Assembly (NCBI RefSeq): GCF_001632805.1
Contig: NZ_CP007220.1
Location: 3,348,001-3,412,000, forward strand
Source: Mycobacteroides chelonae CCUG 47445
Lineage (GTDB): Bacteria; Actinomycetota; Actinomycetes; Mycobacteriales; Mycobacteriaceae
Direction: 5' to 3'
DNA length: 64,000 nt
Position numbers and translations under genes: made by a program. Of the stretch, positions 9,820 through 19,077 are shown piece by piece; within the stretch, counting starts at the first letter, position 1, and the number at the start of each line of letters is the position of its first letter. The notes below the pieces were generated by a model. It was not told the DNA's origin. It saw only the letters and a list, made by a program, of their open reading frames with translations, and did not search any database.

Positions 9820-11268
9820 TTAGGTGATGAGAGATTCGATCGGACCCTTGGCGAAGTAGACGACGAACAATCCCGCCACCACGTACAGCAGCGGATGCAC
9901 GGCGCGAAGCCGGGACCCGCGCTCCCCTGATACGACGGCCAGCACCACCCAGCTGATGAACCCCACACCGATGCCATTGGCGATCGAATAGGTAAACGGC
10001 ATGGTCACGACGGTCAGAAAACAGGGCAACGCGTACTCGAAGCGGGTGAGGTCGATGCTGCGCAGCTGGCCGATCATCATGGCGCCCACCACCACCAGGG
10101 CCGGCGCCGCGGCCTCCAGCGGCACCACCGAATACAGCGGGGTGAAGAACATCGCCGCCAGGAACAGCAGGCCGGTCACCACATTGGCCAGCCCGGTCCG
10201 GGCGCCCTCGGCGATACCGGAGGCAGACTCCACGAACACGGTGTTCGAGGACGAGGAGGAGACGCCGCCAACGACCGCACCGACACCCTCCACCGATAGC
10301 GCGCGTCCGATTCCCGGCAGGGTGCCGTGCTCGTCGGTCAGAGCGGCCTCCTTACCCAGACCGGTCATGGTTCCCATCGCGTCGAAGAAGTTCGAGAGCA
10401 CCAGCGCGAACACCAGCACCGTCGCCGACAGCACACCCACCCGGGTGAATGCGCCGAACATGTCCACCTGACCGAGCAGACTGAGGTCCGGCATGCCGCC
10501 CGCCGAGGACGGCCACGCGGGCACGGTGAGGTTCCATCCCTTGGCATCGGCGGGCTGCGCACCGCGTTCGGTCAGCGCCTGCGCGAGCATCGAGATCCCC
10601 GTCATCACGACGATGCCGATGAGCAGTCCGCCACGAACCTTGCACACCACCAGAATTCCCATCAACAGCACGCCAGCGGCGAAGATCAGGGTCGGGATGG
10701 TGGCCACCGAGTTGTCGATTCCCAAACCAACCGGCACGGTGGTGTTCGCCGCGTCGGGGATGCGCCGCACAAACCCGGCGTCGACGAAGCCGATGAATGC
10801 GATGAAGCATCCGATTCCGGCGGCGATCGCCGCCTTCAGCTCATCGGGAATGGCATGGAACACCGCGGTGCGGAAACCTGAGATACCCAGCGCCACAATG
10901 ACCAGGCCGTCGACAATCACCAACCCCATGGCCTCGGGCCAGCTCATCTGCGACGCAAAGGACACCGCGAGCAGACTGTTGATGCCCAGCCCCGCGGCAA
11001 GCGCGAACGGGTAGTTGGCGATGAACCCGAACAGTATGGACATCACCCCGGCGGCCAGGGCCGTTACCGCCGCCACCTGACCCACCGGCAGCACATGGCC
11101 CAGCACGTCAGCGTTGTGCGCGCGTCCCGGCTCGCCACCGATAATGAGCGGGTTGAGCACCACGATGTACGCCATCGCGAAAAAGGTGACGATCCCACCG
11201 CGAACTTCCCGCCCCAGCGTCGACTGCCGCTCGGAGATCCGGAAGAACCGGTCGACTAGGCCATTCAT
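9820..11268 (-). CDS. NCS2 family purine (guanine/hypoxanthine-type) permease
   Basis: The 482-residue inner-membrane transporter belongs to the AzgA-like NCS2 family. It opens with FFRISERQSTLGREVRGGIVTFFAMAYIVVLNP, like bacterial AzgA permeases, and contains SNFFDAMGT and a long run of about twelve to fourteen hydrophobic segments. ATG at 11268 (MNGLVDRFF) is preferred because it reproduces the family N-terminus; the frame runs upstream to 11421 through Arg/Ser-rich sequence unlike a transporter. The upstream ribosome site is weak. Substrate choice among guanine, hypoxanthine, adenine and xanthine is not certain. The stop is 17 bp before the MetE-like start. Confidence 0.85.
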   Translation of the reverse strand: MNGLVDRFFRISERQSTLGREVRGGIVTFFAMAYIVVLNPLIIGGEPGRAHNADVLGHVLPVGQVAAVTALAAGVMSILFGFIANYPFALAAGLGINSLLAVSFASQMSWPEAMGLVIVDGLVIVALGISGFRTAVFHAIPDELKAAIAAGIGCFIAFIGFVDAGFVRRIPDAANTTVPVGLGIDNSVATIPTLIFAAGVLLMGILVVCKVRGGLLIGIVVMTGISMLAQALTERGAQPADAKGWNLTVPAWPSSAGGMPDLSLLGQVDMFGAFTRVGVLSATVLVFALVLSNFFDAMGTMTGLGKEAALTDEHGTLPGIGRALSVEGVGAVVGGVSSSSSNTVFVESASGIAEGARTGLANVVTGLLFLAAMFFTPLYSVVPLEAAAPALVVVGAMMIGQLRSIDLTRFEYALPCFLTVVTMPFTYSIANGIGVGFISWVVLAVVSGERGSRLRAVHPLLYVVAGLFVVYFAKGPIESLIT

Positions 11269-11449
11269 AGCCGTTGAAAGTACAGGTCCCGGTTGCCGGT
11301 CGCCCGCCGCAATCGAACGCGGGATTTCGCGGCGATTTCCGCGTCGGGTCGCACTCGGCGTCCGGTTCGGGAACCAGTGGGAGGAGGGACTTTCCAACCC
11401 CAGGTAGAGGACCTTCGTCACTAGGACGGTGCGCGGCCATCCGGTCGAA

Positions 11450-11471
11450 TATAAGTGTCACTTTCAGACAC
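11450..11471. promoter_or_regulatory. -10 element and inverted repeat upstream of desA1
   Basis: TATAAG (11450-11455) runs straight into the inverted repeat GTGTC-ACTTTCA-GACAC (11455-11471), which would cover the transcription start of the desaturase gene. A repressor bound there would block transcription. This supports the downstream GTG at 11503 as the translation start, because the alternative GTG at 11455 lies inside the repeat. Confidence 0.55.
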
Positions 11472-11502
11472 AGATAACTCGACCGAATCCGAGGACCGCA
11501 CC

Positions 11503-12489
11503 GTGCCGCAGAAGGAATACACCGACCTCGAGCTCCTCCACGAGCTCGAACCCGTGGTGGAGGAGAACACTCATCGCCACCTCGGCGTGTTCAAAGAGTG
11601 GAACCCGCACGACTACATCCCGTGGTCCGAGGGCAAGAACTACAAGGCACTGGGCGGGCAGGACTGGGATCCCGAGCAATGCAAACTCTCCGAGCTCGCC
11701 AAGGTTGCCATGGTCACCAACCTGCTCACCGAGGACAACCTGCCCGCATATCACCGCGAGATCGCCATGAACTTCACCATGGACGGACCATGGGGCACCT
11801 GGGTGAACCGGTGGACGGCAGAAGAACAGCGTCACAGCATCGCGATTCGTGACTATCTCGTCGTCACGCGGTCCGTCGATCCGGTGGAACTGGAGAAGCT
11901 GCGTGTCGAGCAGATGACCCGCGGGTTCTCCCCCGGACAGAACCGCCAGGGCGGCGACCACATGTTCGCCGACAGCCTGTTCGACTCGGTGGCCTATGTG
12001 TCATTTCAAGAGCTGGCCACCCGTGTTTCACACCGCAACACCGGCGTCGCCTGTGCCGAACCCATCGCGCAGGAACTCCTCAAACACATCTCCAATGACG
12101 AGAACCTGCACATGATCTTCTACCGCAACATGGTCGAGGCCGGTCTCGAGATCGCACCCAACCAGGCGGTGAAATCGATTCACAAGGTTCTCGACAACTT
12201 CACGATGCCCGGCTACACGATCCCCGGCTTCCGCCGTAACGCGGTCACCATCGCCACCGGCGGCGTGTACGACCCGCAATCACACCTTGCCGAGGTCGTC
12301 CAGCCGGTGCTGCGCAAGTGGCGCATCTTCGAGCGTGACGACATCAACGGCGAGGGCGAGTGGTACCGCGAAGACCTGCACCGCATCATCACCGGCCTCA
12401 AGAAGACCGCCAGCGATTTCGAAGAGGTCAAGACCAAGTACCTGGAGCGTCAGGCAAGGCGCGCCGAGCGGATGGCCGCCAAGGTGTAA
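11503..12489 (+). CDS. desA1: Acyl-ACP desaturase DesA1-like
   Basis: The 328-residue soluble diiron desaturase is strongly similar to M. tuberculosis DesA1, which introduces double bonds into acyl-ACP for mycolic acid precursors. Shared segments include LLHELEPVVE, WNPHDYIPWS, LTEDNLPAYHREIAMN, WTAEEQRHSIA and SNDENLHMIFYR, which supply the Glu/His iron ligands, and a C-terminal KWRIFERDD. GTG at 11503 with GAGGA seven bases upstream is preferred over the in-frame GTG at 11455. It is monocistronic and divergent from the permease. Confidence 0.93.
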   Translation: MPQKEYTDLELLHELEPVVEENTHRHLGVFKEWNPHDYIPWSEGKNYKALGGQDWDPEQCKLSELAKVAMVTNLLTEDNLPAYHREIAMNFTMDGPWGTWVNRWTAEEQRHSIAIRDYLVVTRSVDPVELEKLRVEQMTRGFSPGQNRQGGDHMFADSLFDSVAYVSFQELATRVSHRNTGVACAEPIAQELLKHISNDENLHMIFYRNMVEAGLEIAPNQAVKSIHKVLDNFTMPGYTIPGFRRNAVTIATGGVYDPQSHLAEVVQPVLRKWRIFERDDINGEGEWYREDLHRIITGLKKTASDFEEVKTKYLERQARRAERMAAKV

Positions 12490-12581
12490 CCCTCGGTAAC
12501 GTCGACATGGGCAAACGGCGATATCCCGTTCAGTACGATTGGACGGGGCCGTCTGCCGGCCGACGGGGATGAGAGGGATAC

Positions 12582-13445
12582 ATGCGCGCGGTCAAGACGC
12601 TCTCGACGGTGTTCGGCATCGCCACGATGTTCGCGGCGACTGTCACCGGCGCTGCGATCGCGTCGGCCGAACCGGTGGCAGGCGCCCAGTTGGTCGCGAT
12701 CGGAGATTCGTTCATGGCGGCGGGTTCTAACGCCGCCGGTATCACCGGCCCGGTCGGCACCGCCTGCAACCAGGCGACCGACAATGTCGCGCATCTGGTC
12801 GCCACGTCATTCCCGCAGATGACATTCGCCGACTACTCCTGTGTCGGCGCGCTCTCCACCGACGTCTACACACCCTCCACACGCGGCCCGCAGAACACGG
12901 GACTGTCCCCGGCCACCAAGGTCGCGATCGTCTCCATCGGCGGCAACGACGCCGGATTCGAGCAGATCGCCACCGACTGCCTGTTCGCGCTGAGCTGCCC
13001 GCCGGAGAAGAAGGCGCAATTCAGCGCCAACGTCGCCTCGGTGGGTCCGAAACTCACGGGCGCGTACGCCGCCATCCGTCAGGCGGCCCCGAACGCGCGC
13101 GTGTTCACGGTGGGCTACCTGCCCATCCTTCCGCCGGACGCCAAGGGATGTCTGGTCGGCCTGATCAACACGCAAGAGACCATCACCTTCCTTAATGGTC
13201 TGCAACGTCAGCTCAACGACACGATCGTCTCCGAATCCTCGAAGGCGGGGTTCACCCCTGTCATCCCGGCGACCAGTAGCGACCACAGCGTGTGCGCATC
13301 CGATTTCCAGCGCTACGTGTCGATGACGGGTACCGGCGTAGGCGATGAGGGAATTCCGATGCACCCGACCGCACCGGGACGGCAGTATGTCGCCGAACGC
13401 ATCGCGATCGCCATGCGTTCAGCGGGAATTCCGTCGGCTTCCTGA
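12582..13445 (+). CDS. Exported SGNH/GDSL-type hydrolase (lipase/esterase)
   Basis: The 287-residue secreted hydrolase has a signal peptide of about 29 residues ending IASAEP. SGNH blocks are visible: block I VAIGDSFMAAG with the nucleophile Ser, block III SIGGNDAGF with Gly and Asn, and block V EGIPMHPTAPGRQY with the Asp/Glu-His pair. Cysteines at CNQ, YSCVG, DCLFALSC, KGC and HSVCAS suggest several disulfides in an oxidising location. GGGATGAGAGG precedes the ATG. The family cleaves lipid or carbohydrate esters; the substrate here is unknown. Confidence 0.85.
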   Translation: MRAVKTLSTVFGIATMFAATVTGAAIASAEPVAGAQLVAIGDSFMAAGSNAAGITGPVGTACNQATDNVAHLVATSFPQMTFADYSCVGALSTDVYTPSTRGPQNTGLSPATKVAIVSIGGNDAGFEQIATDCLFALSCPPEKKAQFSANVASVGPKLTGAYAAIRQAAPNARVFTVGYLPILPPDAKGCLVGLINTQETITFLNGLQRQLNDTIVSESSKAGFTPVIPATSSDHSVCASDFQRYVSMTGTGVGDEGIPMHPTAPGRQYVAERIAIAMRSAGIPSAS

Positions 13446-13449
13446 GACG

Positions 13450-13830
13450 TCAGGCGGACGCCGCCTGGAACGCCTTCGTCATCTCACCCATATCGAAATA
13501 GTCACGCCATACCCGGATCTTTCCGTCGACGAGCTCGAAGATTCCCATCACCGGTAGCGGCACCGCCGCACCGTTGACACGCATCGTGTCGGTACGTTCG
13601 TTCATCACCACCTTCCCCGCAGAGACCTGCTGATGGATCTGAAAATCTATGCCATCGAGCACCGCGGCCCATCCATTCAGGAGGGTCGCGATTGCTTCCC
13701 TACCGACCGCCGGCTCCATCGGAATATTGTGGTAGACAGCGTCATCGGTGAAGAACGTAATCATCTGCTCTACGTCCATCGATGCCCATAGGCCACAGAA
13801 CTCACGAACGATCTCGTCATTGGTTGTCAT
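13450..13830 (-). CDS. SnoaL-like / limonene-1,2-epoxide hydrolase family protein
   Basis: The 126-residue protein has the cystatin-like SnoaL/LEH fold. It shows MDVEQMITFFTDDAVYHNIPMEPAVGREAI, a central pocket strand with NERTDTM and a C-terminal WRDYFDMGEM, which resembles limonene-1,2-epoxide hydrolases (Arg and Asp of the water-activating network appear present). Its ATG overlaps the stop of the upstream oxidoreductase as ATGA, so the two are translationally coupled. Epoxide hydrolase activity is plausible but not certain within this broad fold. Confidence 0.75.
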   Translation of the reverse strand: MTTNDEIVREFCGLWASMDVEQMITFFTDDAVYHNIPMEPAVGREAIATLLNGWAAVLDGIDFQIHQQVSAGKVVMNERTDTMRVNGAAVPLPVMGIFELVDGKIRVWRDYFDMGEMTKAFQAASA

Positions 13831-14975
13831 TTCGTTTCACCTCCCACGCAACGGCTGTCCGGAGAAAGCCCGGGGTCGACACCCATCAGCCCGACACCGG
13901 TAATGATCGGAAGGTCTAAGGCCGACAACAACCCTGGCTTCGCGGCATAGACGGCCGGAATCGCATTGACCATGCGCGCGGCACCGGCAATACGCGCACC
14001 GAGGTCATGGTCGTGGTCTTCGGCCAGCTCGAGCTCGCAGAGAATGTCTGGCGACCCCTTGATCTCGACACGATAGACGCCGCGGCCACTGGCACCACCG
14101 AAACCGAGATCCCTTGGCGCCATGGATATCCGTGGCTGCGGCCAATGCGGCGCCAAGTCATCATGCATTCGGGTGACATGGTCGACGACGATAGTTCGGC
14201 CACCCTCGACATGGCCGGTGAGGATCGACCTCATCGCGCCCACGGTTCCCGCTTCTACACGGCCGGTTGGCGTTTCGAACGATTCTTCGGCCACGAGCCG
14301 TTCCACGCTTTCTTCGATTCTGTCGATCTCGCAGCCGAGTCCATGAGCAATCTGGTGCACCGTCGGGCCCCACCCGAACGTAAAGATGCCCGGCGCCGCC
14401 GCGAAGGCCTCAAACTCGGGAGGTTTTCCAAATCCGAGAATCTCGTAGACCGCGCCCTCATCGGGATAGGTGGCGTAGTTGAACATCTCGGTCACACGAA
14501 CCGAGCTGATAGATCGCGAAATTCCAGACAGCGACAGGGGCAGAACATCATTCGCGAACCCTGTGTCGATTCCTGTCGTGAAGAACGACGATCCACCCTC
14601 CAGCGCAGCGTCAGCCAGAGGCTGGGTCAGTGCGTCATCTACAGCGTCGGGATAGACCAAAGGCACCACCGAGCATGAGACCACATTCTTGCCCGCACGC
14701 AGAAGCGAGACCATATCGGCGATGGCCTCCAGCGGGCGCACATTGGCGGCCGCCGCATAGATCACCACATCCGCATCGCTCTTCACCAGCGAATCCGGGT
14801 CAGCTGTGGCGACGACACCGACAGCCTCGGCCCCGCACAGCTCCCCCGCATCCCGGCCGACCTTCGCATTGCTGTGCACCACCACACCAACCAGATCCAG
14901 GTCGCGATGGTCAATCACCGCCCGGAGCGCGACGACACCCATCGATCCCGGCCCCCATACGCCTACCTTGATCAC
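13827..14975 (-). CDS. DapB-like NAD(P)-binding dehydrogenase/reductase
   Basis: The 382-residue protein has a dihydrodipicolinate-reductase-like Rossmann N-terminus (VGVWGPGSMG, then DADVVIYAAAANVRP) and a long C-terminal domain (HDLGARIAGAARMVNAIPAV). It resembles the family annotated as 2,4-diaminopentanoate dehydrogenase-like or dihydrodipicolinate reductase N-terminus proteins. GTG at 14975 is chosen because AGGAGG lies directly upstream and the nucleotide-binding motif follows; the longer frame runs into the divergent regulator. It is coupled to the epoxide-hydrolase-like gene and divergent from an IclR regulator, so it probably belongs to a small inducible catabolic unit. Confidence 0.7.
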   Translation of the reverse strand: MIKVGVWGPGSMGVVALRAVIDHRDLDLVGVVVHSNAKVGRDAGELCGAEAVGVVATADPDSLVKSDADVVIYAAAANVRPLEAIADMVSLLRAGKNVVSCSVVPLVYPDAVDDALTQPLADAALEGGSSFFTTGIDTGFANDVLPLSLSGISRSISSVRVTEMFNYATYPDEGAVYEILGFGKPPEFEAFAAAPGIFTFGWGPTVHQIAHGLGCEIDRIEESVERLVAEESFETPTGRVEAGTVGAMRSILTGHVEGGRTIVVDHVTRMHDDLAPHWPQPRISMAPRDLGFGGASGRGVYRVEIKGSPDILCELELAEDHDHDLGARIAGAARMVNAIPAVYAAKPGLLSALDLPIITGVGLMGVDPGLSPDSRCVGGETK

Positions 14976-14981
14976 GATCCT

Positions 14982-14999
14982 CCTAATATTTAGAGTAGG
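14982..14999. promoter_or_regulatory. Dyad CCTA-N10-TAGG in the IclR divergent promoter
   Basis: The 64-bp gap between the dehydrogenase and the IclR gene contains CCTA-N10-TAGG (14982-14999) embedded in AT-rich sequence, a possible operator for the regulator on both promoters. It overlaps the leader of the dehydrogenase gene. Confidence 0.3.
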
Positions 15000-15039
15000 T
15001 TCGAAATAATCGGAGGGATCGTAGGGAGGAGACCAAACG

Positions 15040-15897
15040 ATGTCAACGGTCAAATCGCCACCCACGCAACGAGTCGTGGATGTCATTACCGCACTGGCTG
15101 ATTCACCATCGGCTAGTACGCTGACCGAACTGGCGCGCGCCTGTGCGATCACGACGTCGACGTGCTCTTTGCTACTGCATGATCTGGAACAGCGCGGGTG
15201 GGTGCATAGACGCGAGGACCGGCGTTACGCCCTAGGGAGTGGACTACTCCCGGTGGTTCACGGCCTACGGCGGCAGCACCCGCTGCTAGACAAGGGCCGC
15301 GACGCATTGCTGTTCCTCCACGAGATGCTCGGCGCGGCATGTTCGTTGTCGAAGATCGGTTCACGGAACATCTCAGTGATCGATGCGGTGGGGCACCCCA
15401 GCGATGCCGAACTCGACCTCGGGCAGCGCTTTCCCATCGACCCTCCATTCGGATTGGTGGCCATGGCATGGCGCGACCAACCGGCCGTCGACCAGTGGCT
15501 GCGCGAGGTCGAACCGCGGCTGACACGCGCGGACATCGACCAGCACGTGCACGTACTCGCCGACATCCGAGAGCGCGGCTACGGCGCGTGGCGCTTCGAC
15601 AACAATCATCCCGGGCTGCATGAACGGTTGACAGCGATGCTCGAGTCCGTCGACTCAACGTCTCGGCTCGCTCGACAGCTCACCACCCTCATGACCATCG
15701 TCAGCCTACAGTCGGTAACCGCGACCCTTGAAAGTGAGCTTTCGACAACGGAATTCGTCGTGCTGCCGATATTCGGGCGAGATCGCCAGCCTGAATATCA
15801 GATTCAAATCCATCTCGGGCAAAACAATGCACTCTCGCTCCAGCACCTGAACGAGACACTTGAGCGCGTGCAGGCCCGACTAGTGCCCGCACTGTGA
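15040..15897 (+). CDS. IclR family transcriptional regulator
   Basis: The 285-residue regulator has an N-terminal winged helix-turn-helix (TQRVVDVITALADSPSASTLTELAR and TTSTCSLLLHDLEQRGWV) followed by RYALGSGLLPV, the characteristic junction to the IclR effector-binding domain. GGGAGGAG lies eight bases before the ATG. It is divergent from the DapB-like/epoxide-hydrolase-like pair and is the obvious candidate to control it. The C-terminal domain is not well conserved, so the effector cannot be guessed. Confidence 0.85.
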   Translation: MSTVKSPPTQRVVDVITALADSPSASTLTELARACAITTSTCSLLLHDLEQRGWVHRREDRRYALGSGLLPVVHGLRRQHPLLDKGRDALLFLHEMLGAACSLSKIGSRNISVIDAVGHPSDAELDLGQRFPIDPPFGLVAMAWRDQPAVDQWLREVEPRLTRADIDQHVHVLADIRERGYGAWRFDNNHPGLHERLTAMLESVDSTSRLARQLTTLMTIVSLQSVTATLESELSTTEFVVLPIFGRDRQPEYQIQIHLGQNNALSLQHLNETLERVQARLVPAL

Positions 15898-15898
15898 A

Positions 15899-16966
15899 TC
15901 ACCGGGTGATGACGGCGCTGCCGAGAACCTCGTCACCCTCGGCGTCTGGCCGGTACAGCACTACCGTCTGCCCGGGCGCCACACCGCGCAGGGCGGTACG
16001 CAGCCGGACCTGAATCCGCTCGGCTCCCGGTTCGACAACCGCGTCGACCACCGAACCGTGCGCCCGAACCTGAACCTGGCACTCGATGGGCCCGGCCGGT
16101 ACCTGCCCCGAGGTCCACACCACCGGCTCTCCTCCGAATTCCCAAATCTCTAGATCCTCAACGGTTCCCACTCGAACGGTGGCAGTGTCGGCATCGATCG
16201 ATGTGACGTATCGGGGACGGCCGTCGGCGGCAGGGCCTACCAACCCGAGCCCCTTGCGCTGACCGATGGTGAACTCGTGTACCCCCGCATGGGTGGCCAA
16301 CACGCTGCCGTCGGCGTCCACCACATTCCCGCGACGCACGCCGATGCGCGCACCGAGGAAAGCCTGGGTGTCTCCGGAAGGAATGAAGCAGATGTCATGG
16401 CTGTCGGGCTTGTTCGCGACCAGCAGTCCGCGCTGCTCGGCCTCGGCGCGGATATCGGGCTTGGGACTATCGCCCACGGGGAACAGCGCGCGGCCCAGCT
16501 GCTGCGGTGTGAGCACTCCGAGCACATAGGACTGGTCCTTGTCCGCGTCGACCGCACGGCGCAGCCTGCCGTCCTGCAACCGCGCGTAGTGACCGGTGGC
16601 CACGGCATCGAAGCCCAGCGCGATGGCGCGGTCGGCCAGCGCCGCGAACTTGATCTTCTCGTTGCACTTCACACACGGATTGGGGGTGCGCCCCTCGGCG
16701 TAGGCCTCGACGAAGTCGTCGATGACGTCTTCTTTGAATCGATCGGCGAAATCCCATACATAGAAGGGGATTCCGAGCATGTCGGCAACGCGGCGGGCAT
16801 CGGCGGCATCCTCTTTCGAGCAGCATCCCCGCGATCCGGTGCGCAGTGTGCCGGGTGCCGCCGACAGCGCCAGGTGCACACCGACGACATCGTGTCCGGC
16901 ATCCACCATGCGCGCAGCCGCAACCGAGGAGTCCACTCCCCCGCTCATGGCGGCCAGCACCCTCAT
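15899..16966 (-). CDS. mnmA: tRNA-specific 2-thiouridylase MnmA
   Basis: MnmA installs the 2-thio group on U34 of Lys, Glu and Gln tRNAs using sulfur from a cysteine desulfurase. The 355-residue protein starts [18 protein letters not shown] with the PP-loop SGGVDSS. It has the catalytic cysteines in [12 protein letters not shown] and DICFIPSG, the ATGHYAR motif and the [10 protein letters not shown] segment. ATG at 16966 overlaps the upstream iscS stop as ATGA, so the sulfur donor and the thiolase are translationally coupled, as in other mycobacteria (Rv3024c-Rv3025c). Confidence 0.97.
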   Translation of the reverse strand: MRVLAAMSGGVDSSVAAARMVDAGHDVVGVHLALSAAPGTLRTGSRGCCSKEDAADARRVADMLGIPFYVWDFADRFKEDVIDDFVEAYAEGRTPNPCVKCNEKIKFAALADRAIALGFDAVATGHYARLQDGRLRRAVDADKDQSYVLGVLTPQQLGRALFPVGDSPKPDIRAEAEQRGLLVANKPDSHDICFIPSGDTQAFLGARIGVRRGNVVDADGSVLATHAGVHEFTIGQRKGLGLVGPAADGRPRYVTSIDADTATVRVGTVEDLEIWEFGGEPVVWTSGQVPAGPIECQVQVRAHGSVVDAVVEPGAERIQVRLRTALRGVAPGQTVVLYRPDAEGDEVLGSAVITR

Positions 16967-18174
16967 GACCGGCCTCCGGCGCTGGCCAGGGCAGCGGCCC
17001 GGGCGCGCGGAACAGCGACCTGCAGCGCCTCGACAGCACGGGCCACATCCGAGGCCACGGAGGTGTGGCCGAAGCTGAATCGCAGCGATCCACGCGCGGC
17101 TTGGGGGTCGATACCCATCTCGATGAGCACATGCGAGGGCCGCGCGACCCCCGCCGTGCACGCCGAGCCGGTGGAACACTCGATGCCGTTGGCGTCCAGC
17201 AACATCAGCAGCGAATCGCCCTCGCATCCGGCAAAGGTGAAATGCGCGTTCCCGGGCAATCTGCCGTTTCCGACAGCACCGTTGAGCACGGAACCCTCGA
17301 TCTGGGTCAGCACCTGATCGATCAGCTCGTCCCGAAGCTTTTTCAGTGTCGCGGAACCCTCACACCGTTCGGAGACGGCCTCGACAAGCGCGGTCGACAT
17401 CGCCACGATCGCCGCCGTGTCGGGCGTGCCCGAACGGATGTCACGTTCGTGGCCACCACCGTGAAGCAATGGAACACAAGCGGTTTCACGCCGCAGGAGC
17501 AGTGCACCGACCCCCATCGGGCCGCCGAACTTGTGTGCGGCCACACTCATCGCCGACAGTCCGCTGAGGGCGAAATCGATATCGAGCTGGCCGACCGCAC
17601 CGATGGCATCGCTATGCATCGGAATATCGAACTCGGCAGCGATGGAAGCCAACTCGCAAATGGGGTTGATGGTGCCGACCTCGTTGTTGGCCCACATCAC
17701 CGTGATGAGTGCGACGTCGTCGTGGTCGGCGAGGGCCGCGCGCAGTGCCGCGGCCGTGACGGTGCCGGCATCATCCACCGGCAGCCACGTCACGTCAGCT
17801 CCCTCGTGATCGGCGAGCCACTGCACCGCGTCGAGGACCGCATGATGCTCGACGGCGCCGGCGATGACGCGAGTACGTCGCGCATCGGCATCGCGACGTG
17901 CCCAGTAGATGCCCTTGATGGCGAGATTGTCGCTTTCGGTACCGCCGGCGGTGAAGATCACCTCGGACGGTCGGGCGCCCAGGGCCGCGGCGATCGACTC
18001 CCGCGATTCCTCGACCCGGCGCCGGGCATCACGCCCGGACCCGTGCAGCGAGGCGGCGTTCCCGGTCTGGGCCATGGTGGCCGCCATCGCCTCGATGGCG
18101 GCGGGGCGCATCGGGGTGGTTGCGGCATGGTCCAGGTAGACCGCACCTTCAGCTGGGGTTCGAGCAGCAGACAT
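16963..18174 (-). CDS. iscS: Cysteine desulfurase IscS-like
   Basis: This 403-residue PLP enzyme mobilises sulfur from cysteine for tRNA thiolation and Fe-S clusters. Visible are [44 protein letters not shown], the PLP lysine in [14 protein letters not shown] and the active-site loop with Cys in [15 protein letters not shown] at 18174 gives the family N-terminus; the frame upstream is basic and unlike the family. It is the M. tuberculosis Rv3025c counterpart and lies directly upstream of mnmA. Confidence 0.95.
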   Translation of the reverse strand: MSAARTPAEGAVYLDHAATTPMRPAAIEAMAATMAQTGNAASLHGSGRDARRRVEESRESIAAALGARPSEVIFTAGGTESDNLAIKGIYWARRDADARRTRVIAGAVEHHAVLDAVQWLADHEGADVTWLPVDDAGTVTAAALRAALADHDDVALITVMWANNEVGTINPICELASIAAEFDIPMHSDAIGAVGQLDIDFALSGLSAMSVAAHKFGGPMGVGALLLRRETACVPLLHGGGHERDIRSGTPDTAAIVAMSTALVEAVSERCEGSATLKKLRDELIDQVLTQIEGSVLNGAVGNGRLPGNAHFTFAGCEGDSLLMLLDANGIECSTGSACTAGVARPSHVLIEMGIDPQAARGSLRFSFGHTSVASDVARAVEALQVAVPRARAAALASAGGRS

Positions 18175-18220
18175 AACGCATCCAGGATAGGTCCCACCCA
18201 GGTGGGCTCGTCCAATCGCG

Positions 18221-19075
18221 TCAGGCTGCGATCGGTTCCGGGTGCTCCGGGTGGCTGTGGAGCTGCGGGGTTCGGTCACCGGCGCGAACGGCCGCCTCGC
18301 AGCGACTGGCCAGATCACGACGGCTCTCACCGGGCAATTGCAGCCCCGCCACCTGGATATGCGCCACTGTCATCCGTGTGGCCGTGAGGCGGCGAATGGA
18401 GGCCATCAGGGTGTCTTCGCCCACATAAGCCGGAACGGTCGACAGCTCGCCGCCGGGGTAGTGATACGTCAGCCGCAACGGCTGCACCGGCCGCCGCGCG
18501 TCGATGGCGGCCTGGAACATCGCGGGGCGGAACGATCCGTACGCGCGACCGCACCAGGTGGTGCCCTCGGGGAACGCCACCACGGTCTGACCGGCCTGAA
18601 GACGGGTCGCGACGGTGTCAACCACCCGCGGCAGGGTGCGCAGGTTTCCTCGCTCGATCGGGATGACCCGCATCATCCGGGCGATGACGCCCAAACCGGG
18701 CCAATCGATCAGATCTGCCCGGGCCACGAACGAGCCCGGGAGCACGGCGCCGATGGCGAAGACATCGACCCAGGACACATGGCCCGCGACCACCAGGGAA
18801 CCCCGGATATCGCGGATCGGACCGCCGGATACGGAAATGCGGACGCCCAGGCAGCGCAGCATCAACCGGCAGTATCCGCGCTGCCAGCGCACCCGCCCGG
18901 GCAGTGGTATTCCCAGCAACGGCGCAAAGGTGAGCAACGTGATCGCCATCGCAATGCGCGTCGTGGTTCGCAGGGTCCGCGTGAGCCGCCCTGGTTCGTC
19001 GATGGTGTTGGCCCGCATGCAGCTGTCGTCACAGGTTGCCTTCGGCAGCCAGGCGTGAGCGAATTCGGGTGCCAT
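18221..19075 (-). CDS. PlsC-type lysophospholipid acyltransferase (Rv3026c-like)
   Basis: The 284-residue membrane-associated acyltransferase carries the HX4D catalytic motif (HVSWVD) and the acceptor motif FPEGTT, with IPIERGN between them. A hydrophobic anchor ([17 protein letters not shown]) lies near residue 45. ATG at 19075 begins 2 bp after the stop of the OlsB-like gene, so the pair is almost certainly one transcript. Paired with an OlsB-like N-acyltransferase it could be the second (OlsA-type) acyltransferase of ornithine-lipid synthesis, or a phosphatidic-acid-forming enzyme; sequence alone does not decide. Confidence 0.85.
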   Translation of the reverse strand: MAPEFAHAWLPKATCDDSCMRANTIDEPGRLTRTLRTTTRIAMAITLLTFAPLLGIPLPGRVRWQRGYCRLMLRCLGVRISVSGGPIRDIRGSLVVAGHVSWVDVFAIGAVLPGSFVARADLIDWPGLGVIARMMRVIPIERGNLRTLPRVVDTVATRLQAGQTVVAFPEGTTWCGRAYGSFRPAMFQAAIDARRPVQPLRLTYHYPGGELSTVPAYVGEDTLMASIRRLTATRMTVAHIQVAGLQLPGESRRDLASRCEAAVRAGDRTPQLHSHPEHPEPIAA

Positions 19076-19077
19076 CG

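Noticed and set aside
9801..9840. Iron-box-like GTTAGGTGATGAGAG near the MetE-like start
   Set aside because: Only one half-site resembles the IdeR consensus; no symmetrical second half.
17065..18387. 440-codon plus-strand ORF opposite iscS
   Set aside because: Antisense shadow of cysteine desulfurase, with composition of a reversed gene.
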